64,000 nt of DNA, from assembly GCA_963821325.1 (NCBI GenBank), contig CAWGDC010000006.1, forward strand, positions 310,001 through 374,000. Direction: 5' to 3'. A program made the translations under genes and the position numbers. Positions 56,562 through 64,000 of the stretch are shown here, one piece after another; position 1 is the stretch's first letter; the number at the start of each line of letters is the position of its first letter. The notes beneath the pieces are model-generated. The model was not told where the DNA came from. It made no database searches and worked only from the letters and a program-made list of their open reading frames with translations. The DNA is from PALSA-555 sp963821325 (GTDB lineage Bacteria; Actinomycetota; Acidimicrobiia; IMCC26256; PALSA-555).

Positions 56562-59192
56562 TGCTCGTTGATCGCCTGGAGCACGTCGAGGCGGGCGGCG
56601 CGCCGGGCGGGGAGCCAGCCGGCGAGCAGTCCGGCGAGGCCGGCGAGCACGACGAAGAGGATGAGCTGGCTGACCGGCACGCTGAGCCCGATGCCCTGGC
56701 TGCGCAGCGACCGCACGATCGCACTCCCGAAGCCGATCCCGACGACGAGACCGAGCAGCGACCCGAACACCGCGACGATGACCGCCTCGCCTCGCACCAT
56801 GCGGCGCAGCTGCGCCCGCGTCATCCCGACGGCGCGGAGGAGCCCGATCTCGCGGGTTCGCTCGTAGATGGACAACGCCAAGGTGTTGACGATCCCGACG
56901 AGGGCGATGATCACCGCGAACAGCAGGAGCACGTAGACAAGCCCGAGGATCTGGTTGAACTGGGCGAGCTGGGTGGCCTTGAACTGGGCCTTGTCCTGTG
57001 CGTTGATCCCACCGAAGCGGTTCGCGACACCGTCGACGACGTGCGCCGCCTGCGCGCTCGACACGTCCTTCGGCTTCAGCACGATGACGTACGAGTCCAG
57101 CGTCTCCGGGAAGTGCTGCTCCCACCCGGCGACGGACACGATGTAGTCGGTCGCGGCCGGCAGCGCGTTGCGGTTCGTGTACACGCCCGTGATCGGGACC
57201 GCCACCGGCGGGCCCACGGGGTACTGGACCCGGAGGGTGGTGCCCGGCTCGCAGGCGGCGCGACCGTCCGCACCGCAGGCGTGCTGCCCCGCGACGTCCT
57301 TCCACAACAGGATCCCGCCCCGGCCGAAGGCGCGCTGGTCGAACCCGCGCACCGGGACGTCGGACACCTGCTGGAAGTCGGAGGACAGGCCGCCGACCGC
57401 GTGGGTCGCGCCCGCGATCTCGACCGTGCCCATCCGGAACTCCACGACCGTGGCCGGCTCGTGGCTGATCGCCGCGAATCCGCTGCGCACCGCCTGCGCC
57501 GCGTCGGCGCTGAAGGGCAGGAACCGCTTCGGCGAGAGGATGAAGTCGGCCCGGGTCTGGTTGTCGATCGCGTTCGCGAACGACGCCTTCGACGACGCGC
57601 CGAAGATGGCGATGAGGCTCACCAGCGCGAGGCCGATCATCAGCGCCGCGGCGGTGGACGCGGTGCGCCGCGGGTTGCGCATGGCGTTCTCGCGGGCAAG
57701 CTCGCCGGTGACGCTGTGCAGCCACGTCGCCGGCAGGGTCAGGAGCCGAGCGACGGGTCGGGCGACGAGCGGGCTGAGCATCGAGACCCCGATGAACACC
57801 ACCGCGGCCGCGATCCCGACCGTGAGCGCGCCGTTCGTGCTGGCGGTGAGCCCGACGACGAGCAGCGCGACCCCGACGACGGTGAAGCCCAGCCCCCACA
57901 GGTAGCGCCGCCGACCCGACGTCGGCGTCACCGCCTGGTCGCGGATGGCCGAGATCGGCGAGACCCGCCGCGGCGCGCCGGGCGGGCGCGAGCGCAGCGA
58001 CGCTCGTCACCACGGTCCCGGCGAGCAGCGCCACGACGATCGTCCGGGTCTCGATGCGCAGCGACCCGCTCGGCAGCTGGATGCCGAACGCGCCGATCAG
58101 GGCACGCAGCGGGGTGACGAGCAGCACGCCGAGCGCCAGACCGAGGATCGAGGACACGACGCCGACCACGAACGCCTCGAGCGCCACGGACCCGACGACC
58201 TGGCGGCCGGTGGCACCCAACGCGCGGAGGAGCCCGAGCTCCTGGGTGCGCTGCGCGACGGTGATCGAGAAGGTGTTGTAGATGATGAACGCGCCGACGA
58301 ACAGGGCCACGAGCGCGAACACGAGCAGGAACGTGTTGAAGAACGACAGGTTCGACTTCACGGTGTTGCTCTGCTCGGCGGCCAGCTGGCTGCCGGTGAT
58401 CGACTCGTACTGGGAGCCCAGCCCCGCCCGACGCAACGACGCGGTCAGCCGGTCCCGCAGCTGGGTCTCGGAGATCCCGTGGGCGGCCCGGACGTCGAAC
58501 AGGTCCCAGGTGCCCTGCTGGGCCGGTGCGTTGAACACGGCCTGCGCGGTCGCGGGGGTGAACGCCGCCAACGTCGCGCCCGCCAGGGCGTTGTCGCTGC
58601 CCCCGAAGCGGAACACCCCGGAGAGGCGGAACCGGCGCGGCGGGGTGTTGGCGAACGCGATCTGCACCGCGTCCCCGACGCGGTACCCGCCGGCTTGCGC
58701 CGTCGAGACGTCGAGGGCCACCTCGCCGGCGGTGGTCGGCTGCCGCGACGTCGCCCCCTGCCAGGTGGGCACGAGCTGGAGCGCCTCGTTCACCCGGGCG
58801 CGGTTCGGGTACCAGCCCGTCCCGAGCGCCGGCGCCTGGTTCTGGATGGCGTGGCCGTTGCGGTCCTGGACGAGCGTGTAGCGCAGCAGGTCGCCCTGGG
58901 CGGCCGCGACGCCGGGCGTGGCCCGGATCACGGGGAAGATCGAGTTCGGCACGGGCGGGCGCGTGTCGTTCGCACTGGCGTTGCGGCCCGAGACGGTGAA
59001 CGGCGCGCGGGCGCGGACGACGGCGTCGACGCCTTGGGTCGCGGTCGTGAAGATGTTGTCGAAGACGCCGCCGAGCGTGTCGGTCAGCACCAGGGTGCCG
59101 GCGATGAAGGCGACGCCGAGGACGACGGCGAGCGACGTGAGGAAGAGGCGGAGCTTCTTCCCCAGGATCTGTTGGATCGTGACGCGGCCCAC
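56558..59192 (-). CDS. MacB/FtsX-type ABC transporter permease, one frameshift
   Basis: About 877 residues with two FtsX repeats. N-terminal helix near 12-35 (LFLTSLAVVLGVAFIAGTL), a large outer domain, helices near 270-400 with FIIYNTFSITVAQRTQELGLLRALGAT, a second outer domain, and C-terminal helices with LALSIYERTREIGLLRAVGMT. The repeated ELGLLRALGAT/EIGLLRAVGMT is the coupling helix that meets the ATPase. The frame slips near 57960 in the middle linker. It exports a peptide, lipid or small molecule, or moves lipoproteins. It starts 13 nt after the ATPase stop. Confidence 0.87.
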
Positions 59193-59205
59193 GACGCCGA
59201 CCTCG

Positions 59206-59952
59206 CTACGCGCCGAGGCGCTTCATGCGATCCAGGACCGTGCCCGCCGTCGGGTCGGGGAGGTCGTCGACGATGCGGCCGTCGGCGAGGAACACGACCC
59301 GGTCCGCGAACGCCGCGGCGTTCGGATCGTGCGTGACCATCACGATCGTCTGGTGGAGGTCATCGACCGCTTGGCGCATGAACGCGAGGATCTCGCCGCC
59401 CGCGTGCGAGTCGAGGTTCCCGGTCGGCTCGTCGGCGAAGATCACGTCGGGGCGGCTCACCAGCGCCCGGGCCACGGCGACGCGCTGCTGCTGGCCGCCC
59501 GAGAGCTCGTTGGGCCGGTGCGACAGCCGGTCGCCGAGCTCCACGATGTCGATGACGTGGTCGAGCCAGGCGCGGTCGGGCTTCCGGCCGGCCAGCGCCA
59601 TCGGCAGGGTGATGTTCTCGAGGGCGTTCAGCGTCGGGATCAGGTTGTACGACTGGAAGATGAACCCGACGCTGTCCCGCCGGATGAGCGTGAGCTGCTT
59701 CTCGGACGCGGCGCTGACCTCGACGTCGCCGAGGAAGACCTGCCCGGAGGTGACGCGGTCGAGGCCGGCGAGGCAGTGCAGCAGCGTGGACTTGCCGGAG
59801 CCCGACGGCCCCATGATGGCGCTGTAGTGGTGCGCGTCGAAGGCCACGGTGATGCGGTCGAGGGCGCGCACCGTCGCCTCTCCGCTGCCGTACACCTTGG
59901 AGGCATCGACCGCCCGAGCGGCGACCCCGGTTTGTGTGGAGGTACCCGTCAA
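59206..59952 (-). CDS. ABC transporter ATP-binding protein (MacB/LolD type)
   Basis: A 248-residue ATPase with Walker A GPSGSGKST, Q-loop FQSYNLIPTL, signature LSGGQQQRVAVARAL, Walker B VIFADEPTGNLD and the H-loop THDPN. The family pairs with FtsX-type permeases, as here. The TTG at 59952 with GGGAG 5 nt upstream is the best start; no ATG or GTG lies before the first strand (ARAVDASKVYG). A TACGGT box near 59980 gives a short leader. lgt is upstream on the same strand. Confidence 0.9.
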   Translation of the reverse strand: MTGTSTQTGVAARAVDASKVYGSGEATVRALDRITVAFDAHHYSAIMGPSGSGKSTLLHCLAGLDRVTSGQVFLGDVEVSAASEKQLTLIRRDSVGFIFQSYNLIPTLNALENITLPMALAGRKPDRAWLDHVIDIVELGDRLSHRPNELSGGQQQRVAVARALVSRPDVIFADEPTGNLDSHAGGEILAFMRQAVDDLHQTIVMVTHDPNAAAFADRVVFLADGRIVDDLPDPTAGTVLDRMKRLGA

Positions 59953-60019
59953 CGAGGCTCCCGGGTGGCGACGCCGCCACCGTAGGCGATCGGTCGCGCC
60001 GACCGGCGAGTGACCGACG

Positions 60020-60910
60020 TCACGCGTGGGGCGTCGAATCCCGAGGCGGCGAGCCCGCCGCGGCGGGCGCCGGCACCGCGTGCTGCGGGTAGCGCTGCGC
60101 GTCGACGCTGCCGTGACGCCCCAGCCACCAGAGCACCGCGATCGCGGCGACACAGCCGAACAGCGCCACCCACGCGTTGACCCGCAGCCCGAGGAGGTGA
60201 TGGGCCGGGTCGATCCGCAGGTTCTCGAACCAGAACCGGCCGAACGTGTAGCTCGCCAGGTACAGGGTGAGCGACTGGCCGCGCCGCAGCACGAACCGGC
60301 GCTCCGCCCACACCATCACCCCGACGAGCGCGAAGCAGTACAGCGACTCGTACAGGAACGTCGGGTTGAACGTCGTGAACTGCGTGTAGCCGGCTGGACG
60401 GTGGATCAGGTCGATCTCGAGCCCCCACGGCAGGCGGGTGGGCTTCCCGAACAGCTCCTGGTTGAAGTAGTTGCCCCACCGGCCGATGCCCTGCGCCACG
60501 AGGATCCCGACCGTCATCGAGTCCATGATCCCGACGGTGTCGAGGTGACGGCGGCGGGTCATGACGATCACGCCGAGCGCCCCGCCGATGACCACCCCCC
60601 AGATCGACAAGCCGCCGCGCCAGATCTCCGCGAGCTGGATCCAGTGCCCGTAGTAGCGCTGCGGGTCCGTGAGGGCGGTGTACAGGCGGGCGCCGACGAC
60701 GCCGCAGATGACGACGACGACGATGATGTCGCTGATGTCGCGGCGGTCGTGGCCCCACCGCTGCCAGCGTCGCTCGGCGATCAGGGTGGCGACGACGACG
60801 CCGATCGCCAGGAGCAGCCCGTACACGTGGATCGGGATCGGGCCGAGATGAAACGTGCCGTTGGACGGGCTGGGGATGAACGCGGGAACGGGGGGAACCC
60901 AGGCTGGCAT
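60020..60910 (-). CDS. lgt: Prolipoprotein diacylglyceryl transferase
   Basis: A 296-residue membrane enzyme that transfers diacylglycerol from phosphatidylglycerol to the lipobox cysteine of prolipoproteins. The signature GRWGNYFNQELFGKPT is complete, with GGLSIWGVVIGGALG and FLYESLYCFAL as further Lgt motifs; seven helices are predicted. The C-terminal tail is Pro/Ala-rich and soluble. ATG at 60910 with TAGCAT 9 nt upstream. The divergent neighbour encodes a lipoprotein, a likely substrate. Confidence 0.95.
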   Translation of the reverse strand: MPAWVPPVPAFIPSPSNGTFHLGPIPIHVYGLLLAIGVVVATLIAERRWQRWGHDRRDISDIIVVVVICGVVGARLYTALTDPQRYYGHWIQLAEIWRGGLSIWGVVIGGALGVIVMTRRRHLDTVGIMDSMTVGILVAQGIGRWGNYFNQELFGKPTRLPWGLEIDLIHRPAGYTQFTTFNPTFLYESLYCFALVGVMVWAERRFVLRRGQSLTLYLASYTFGRFWFENLRIDPAHHLLGLRVNAWVALFGCVAAIAVLWWLGRHGSVDAQRYPQHAVPAPAAAGSPPRDSTPHA

Positions 60911-60919
60911 CGGCCACGG

Positions 60920-60925
60920 ATGCTA
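60920..60925 (-). promoter_or_regulatory. -10 box TAGCAT of lgt
   Basis: TAGCAT on the minus strand 9 nt before the ATG at 60910. Confidence 0.45.
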
Positions 60926-60967
60926 TGACGGGCTCAACGATTTTCCACGTCTGGTCGATAGGACGGT

Positions 60968-61924
60968 GTGACCGCACGATTGGCCCGGACGCTGCTCCCG
61001 GTGCTCGTGCTCGTCGCGGTCGCCGCGGCGTGCGCGCCGCCCGCGCCGAGCACCCCGCCGTCGCCGACCGGGGATCAGAACGGCTCGCTCGGCTCGTGCC
61101 CGGTGTTCCCGGCCGACAACGCGTGGAACACCGACGTCTCGGGGTACGCGCCGCTGTCGAACTCGACGCAGATCGTGAACCAGGTCCTCGCCGACGATCC
61201 GGGCAACCGGTTCCTCCACGCCGACTTCGGTGGGGGTGGCGCGTACGGGATCCCCTACGTGACGGTGCCCGGCACTCAGCCGCTCGTGCCGATCAACTAC
61301 ACGGCGTACGGCGACGAGAGCGACCCGGGGCCGTTCCCGATCCCGCTCGGCGCGCCGATCGAGCAGGGCAGCGACGCCCACGTCATCGCCGTCGACCGAG
61401 ACCACTGCCGCCTCTACGAGCTCTACAACGCGAGCCCGGCCGGCAACCGGTGGAACGCCGGGTCCGGCGCGACGTGGGACCTCCGCTCCGACGCGCTGCG
61501 CCCGGCCGGTTGGACGTCGGCTGACGCGGCGGGGCTGCCAATCTTCCCGGGCCTGGTCCGCTACGACGAGGTCACCGCCGGCGCCATCCGCCACGCCCTG
61601 CGCTTCACCGTGCGGGTCACCCAGGACGGCTACGTCGCGCCCGCCCGGCACTGCGCGTCCTCGAACCTCAACCCCAACGAGCCGGCGATGGGGATGCGGT
61701 TCCGGCTCAAGGCCACCTTCCCCCTGACCGGCTACACGGGAGAGGCACTCGTCGTGCTGCAGGCCTTGAAGACCTACGGGATGATGGTCGCCGACAACGG
61801 GACGAGCTGGTACATCACCGGCGCGTCCGACGCCCGCTGGGACGACAACGACCTGAACCAGCTGAAGACCGTCCCCGGCTCGGCGTTCGAGGTGGTGAAC
61901 ACCGGGGCGGTCACGACCTGCTGA
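60968..61924 (+). CDS. Secreted lipoprotein of unknown function
   Basis: A 318-residue protein. Its signal peptide (TARLARTLLPVLVLVAVAAAC) ends in a lipobox-like AAAC at C22, after which a Pro/Ser linker leads into a folded region. Recurring features are ADNAWNTDVSGYAPL, GIPYVTVPG, AHVIAVDRDHCRLYELYNA and GTSWYITGASDARWDDNDL. It resembles a family of secreted actinobacterial proteins that I cannot name further; no catalytic motif is evident. Three cysteines besides C22 may form disulfides. GTG at 60968. Confidence 0.75.
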   Translation: MTARLARTLLPVLVLVAVAAACAPPAPSTPPSPTGDQNGSLGSCPVFPADNAWNTDVSGYAPLSNSTQIVNQVLADDPGNRFLHADFGGGGAYGIPYVTVPGTQPLVPINYTAYGDESDPGPFPIPLGAPIEQGSDAHVIAVDRDHCRLYELYNASPAGNRWNAGSGATWDLRSDALRPAGWTSADAAGLPIFPGLVRYDEVTAGAIRHALRFTVRVTQDGYVAPARHCASSNLNPNEPAMGMRFRLKATFPLTGYTGEALVVLQALKTYGMMVADNGTSWYITGASDARWDDNDLNQLKTVPGSAFEVVNTGAVTTC

Positions 61925-61943
61925 GCGTGCCAGCCTGGTCGTC

Positions 61944-62441
61944 GTGCCTCGACCCGCCCCCGATCCCGTCGGGCCAGGCCAGGTGTCGGTCTGGTCCTAC
62001 CCGCGCCCCCCACGCCTCGAGCCGGAGCCGCGCCGGCTGCGCGTCCGCTTCGCCGGCCAGCTGATCGCCGAGACCCGCCGCGGGTTCCGAGTGCTCGAGA
62101 CGAGCCACCCGCCCAACTACTACTTCCCCGTCGACGACGTCGGAGCCGACGTGCTCGACCGCAGCGCCCGCACCTCGTTCTGCGAGTTCAAGGGCCAGGC
62201 GCACTACTGCGCAGTGCGGGCCCGCGACCGCGTCGCCCCGGACGCGGCGTGGGGCTACGACCATCCGAGCGCGGGGTACGAGGCGCTGGCCGGGACCGTC
62301 GCGTTCTACGCCGGGGCGATGGACGCGTGCCTCGTCGACGACGAGCTCGTCGTCGAGCAACCGGGCGGCTTCTACGGCGGCTGGATCACCCGCGACGTCG
62401 CGGGACCGTTCAAGGGCGGCCCGGGCAGCGGCGGCTGGTGA
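61944..62441 (+). CDS. DUF427 protein
   Basis: A 165-residue protein with the DUF427 core: PRRLRVRFAGQLIAETRR, VLETSHPPNYYFP, TSFCEFKGQAHYC and GTVAFYAGAMDACLVDDE. The family occurs widely in actinobacteria; its function is not established, although a small beta-barrel fold is known. The GTG at 61944 gives the shortest consistent N-terminus. It follows the lipoprotein gene by 19 nt and converges on the glycosylase gene. Confidence 0.82.
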   Translation: MPRPAPDPVGPGQVSVWSYPRPPRLEPEPRRLRVRFAGQLIAETRRGFRVLETSHPPNYYFPVDDVGADVLDRSARTSFCEFKGQAHYCAVRARDRVAPDAAWGYDHPSAGYEALAGTVAFYAGAMDACLVDDELVVEQPGGFYGGWITRDVAGPFKGGPGSGGW

Positions 62442-62444
62442 GGA

Positions 62445-63296
62445 TCACTTGACGAGGCGGGACAGCCGACGGTCGGCGAGCACCTTGTCGTCGGTCTGGC
62501 ACGGCGGGCAGTACGTGACCTCGTAGGCGTCGTAGGAGACGCGCCGCATCGGCGTCCCGCAGCGGGGGCAAGGCTGCCCGGGCCGGCCGTGCACCTCGAA
62601 GTGGCCACCGAGTTTCGGCTCGGACAGCCCGCCGGTGCGGGTTCGCTCCCGCTCGAGCCCGTCGGCGAGCACGGCACGCACCGCGTCGAGGAGACGGCGG
62701 CGCTCCTCGGCGTCGAGCCCGGCGAGCGTCGCGTACGGCGACAGCCGGGCCCGCCACAACGCGTCGTCGGCGTAGCCCCGCCCGATCCCCGCGACCGTCG
62801 TCTGGTCGCGCAGCAGCGTGTGCACCCGACGCCGGTCCGTTCCCTCGAGGACGAGACGCTCGAAGGCGTCGCTGTCGGGCTCGGGGCCGAGCTTGGCGAG
62901 CGGACCGTCGTCGCCGTCGGCGAGGACCCACCAGGCCGCCTTGCGCTCGGTGCCGTGCTCCCGGACCAGGACCGCGGTCTCGCCGTCGGGCCCGTCGAAC
63001 CGCAGCCGGACCACCCCGCCCTTGCCGCCCCGGGTGGTCTTCGGCGGCGTCTCGAGGTCGACCCGCCCGGCCTGGGAGAGGTGCACGAGGAGCCGGGGCC
63101 CGTCGTCGAGGTCGACCACGAGGTACTTGCCGCGGCGTCCGACCCGGCGGACGGCGTGGCCCACCGCGGCGTCGGGTGACGGCTGCACCGTCTTCAGGCC
63201 GGCGAAGCCGAGGGGCTGCCAGCCGGTGACGACGTGGCCGCGCAGCGCGGCGTCGAGACGCTCCGCGAGCGCCTGCATCTGGGGCTGCTCGGGCAT
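62445..63296 (-). CDS. Fpg/Nei-family DNA glycosylase
   Basis: A 283-residue base-excision repair enzyme. The N-terminal proline nucleophile and Glu are kept (MPEQPQMQ), although the usual ELPEVE context is changed. The beta domain has RRGKYLVVDLDDGPRLLVHL, the helix-two-turn-helix TTVAGIGRGYADDALW, and a C-terminal zinc finger with CPRCGTPMRRVSYD and CPPC (four cysteines). It should excise oxidised bases. A CAGACT box lies exactly 6 nt before the ATG at 63296. It may prefer a substrate other than 8-oxoguanine, as divergent Nei-like proteins do. Confidence 0.86.
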   Translation of the reverse strand: MPEQPQMQALAERLDAALRGHVVTGWQPLGFAGLKTVQPSPDAAVGHAVRRVGRRGKYLVVDLDDGPRLLVHLSQAGRVDLETPPKTTRGGKGGVVRLRFDGPDGETAVLVREHGTERKAAWWVLADGDDGPLAKLGPEPDSDAFERLVLEGTDRRRVHTLLRDQTTVAGIGRGYADDALWRARLSPYATLAGLDAEERRRLLDAVRAVLADGLERERTRTGGLSEPKLGGHFEVHGRPGQPCPRCGTPMRRVSYDAYEVTYCPPCQTDDKVLADRRLSRLVK

Positions 63297-63302
63297 CCCC
63301 CG

Positions 63303-63308
63303 AGTCTG
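63303..63308 (-). promoter_or_regulatory. -10 box CAGACT of the glycosylase
   Basis: CAGACT on the minus strand 6 nt before the ATG at 63296; leaderless type. Confidence 0.5.
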
Positions 63309-63336
63309 GCGCACACGCCGCGGTGCGGGCGCGGCC

Positions 63337-64000
63337 TCAGCGGCGCTTCGGGTGCTCGCCCATGCGGCGCAGGATCGTGCGCCGCCGGGCCTGCAGGTCG
63401 GCGAAGGTGAGCCGCTCGACGTCGGCGGGGACCATGAACCCGGCCTTGATGGCGTCGACGTCGACGCGGGCGTCCGTCGGGTCCACGCCGAGCTCGCGCG
63501 CGAGCCGTTCCCCGTGGTGGGTGAGGAAGTACTGGTGGATGTGGACGATCTCGCCGATCAGGTCCAGGTCGGGTGCGAGGGCCGCCGTCGCGGCGTTGAG
63601 GAACATGAGGTTCTTCACGAAGAGCATCAGGTCCTTCGGGGCCTGGGCGCCGTAGCCGAGCAGCTTCGTGACGAGACCTTGCAGCTCGTCGACCATCTCG
63701 GTGGCGGCCATCTGCATCGGGTCCTTCACCGGCTGGTCGAGCTCGAGATCCTCGAACACCGCGGCGAGGTCGGTGTCGGCCGGGAAGGCGCCGAGGTCGC
63801 GCAGCGCCGTCAGCTGGCCTCTCACGTCCCCGGCCGTGCCGGCGAGGAGCAGGCGCAGGAACGCCAGCCGCTGCGGCTCCGCGAGGCGGCCCGTGATCCC
63901 GAAGTCGAACAGCACGGTGCGCCCGCCCGGCTCGACGAGCAGGTTGCCGCCGTGGAGGTCGCCGTGGAAGACGCCGTAGAGCATGGCGCCCTCCAGGCAG
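63337..64000 (-). CDS. AarF/UbiB-family kinase-like protein, C-terminal part (runs off the right edge)
   Basis: About 221 C-terminal residues of an ABC1/UbiB atypical kinase. The catalytic loop HGDLHGGNLLV and the metal motif DFGITGRL are in view, followed by the helical C-terminal lobe. The N-terminal half with the KxGQ motif is outside the window. In other bacteria members support quinone or isoprenoid lipid homeostasis; in actinobacteria the role is open. The stop lies 40 nt upstream of the glycosylase start on the same strand. Confidence 0.88.
   Translation of the reverse strand, partial: CLEGAMLYGVFHGDLHGGNLLVEPGGRTVLFDFGITGRLAEPQRLAFLRLLLAGTAGDVRGQLTALRDLGAFPADTDLAAVFEDLELDQPVKDPMQMAATEMVDELQGLVTKLLGYGAQAPKDLMLFVKNLMFLNAATAALAPDLDLIGEIVHIHQYFLTHHGERLARELGVDPTDARVDVDAIKAGFMVPADVERLTFADLQARRRTILRRMGEHPKRR

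Noticed and set aside
1..64000. CRISPR arrays, insertion sequences, phage genes, integrases or attachment sites
   Set aside because: No direct repeat-spacer series, transposase or integrase motifs, or duplicated tRNA ends were seen. The two tRNA-Ser genes share only normal tRNA similarity.

Overview
The window is very GC-rich, tightly packed DNA from an actinobacterium. Markers are the families DUF3090, SCO1664, MSMEG_4193-type phosphatase and DUF3151, an acyl-CoA carboxylase epsilon subunit, F420-type (FrhB-like, PPOX) proteins, two TrkA proteins beside an APC-type potassium permease, and many leaderless genes with a TANNNT -10 box 5-9 nt before the start codon. Class Acidimicrobiia is my best guess by inference. 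There are no transposases, phage genes, integrases or CRISPR arrays; this is chromosomal backbone.

Layout. 1-5.6 kb: aspartate kinase (partial), cyclophilin, S51-like protein, membrane DnaJ protein, 3-hydroxybutyryl-CoA dehydrogenase and the B12-dependent mutase MeaA. 5.6-9.1 kb: a stretch dense in frameshifts with an APC permease, two tiny membrane genes and a PP2C phosphatase. 9.1-11.3 kb: a Ser/Thr kinase overlapping a glutamine-synthetase-like ligase. 11.4-16.1 kb: potassium module (DUF4118 protein, two TrkA proteins, KimA-like permease fused to an OB-fold). 16.2-26.1 kb: acyl-CoA ligase, metallophosphatase, acyl-CoA carboxylase beta and epsilon, Hsp20, PAP2, methylmalonyl-CoA epimerase, crotonyl-CoA carboxylase/reductase and thiolase. 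26.1-31.4 kb: two membrane proteins, recR-ybaB-dnaX, SRP RNA, tRNA-Ser(GGA), PPOX protein, tadA, tRNA-Ser(CGA). 31.5-35.8 kb: a 1439-residue kinase/ATPase/TPR/cyclase. 36-44 kb: sulfatase, metF, FrhB-like Fe-S protein, receiver-like protein with acyl-AMP ligase, GT39-like transferase. 44-46 kb: SCO1664/DUF3090/phosphatase trio. 46-54.6 kb: NTF2-like protein with divergent TetR regulator, aldo/keto reductase, DUF3151, GDP-mannose dehydratase, nitronate monooxygenase, purE, a secreted protein, acyl-CoA synthetase, TIGR03084-like protein. 54.6-64 kb: acyl-CoA dehydrogenase, SDR, MacB-like ABC exporter, lgt, a lipoprotein, DUF427, Fpg/Nei glycosylase and a UbiB/AarF kinase (partial).

How the genes fit together. 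Thiolase, hydroxybutyryl-CoA dehydrogenase, Ccr, epimerase, MeaA and the carboxylase beta/epsilon pair cover much of the ethylmalonyl-CoA route from acetyl-CoA towards propionyl- and methylmalonyl-CoA. The potassium module and the Ser/Thr kinase systems are signalling and homeostasis blocks.

Quality warning. About 25 single-base frame breaks interrupt otherwise intact genes, including purE. Most are probably sequence errors; coordinates of these genes span the breaks. The cluster at 5.5-9.2 kb could instead be genuine decay.
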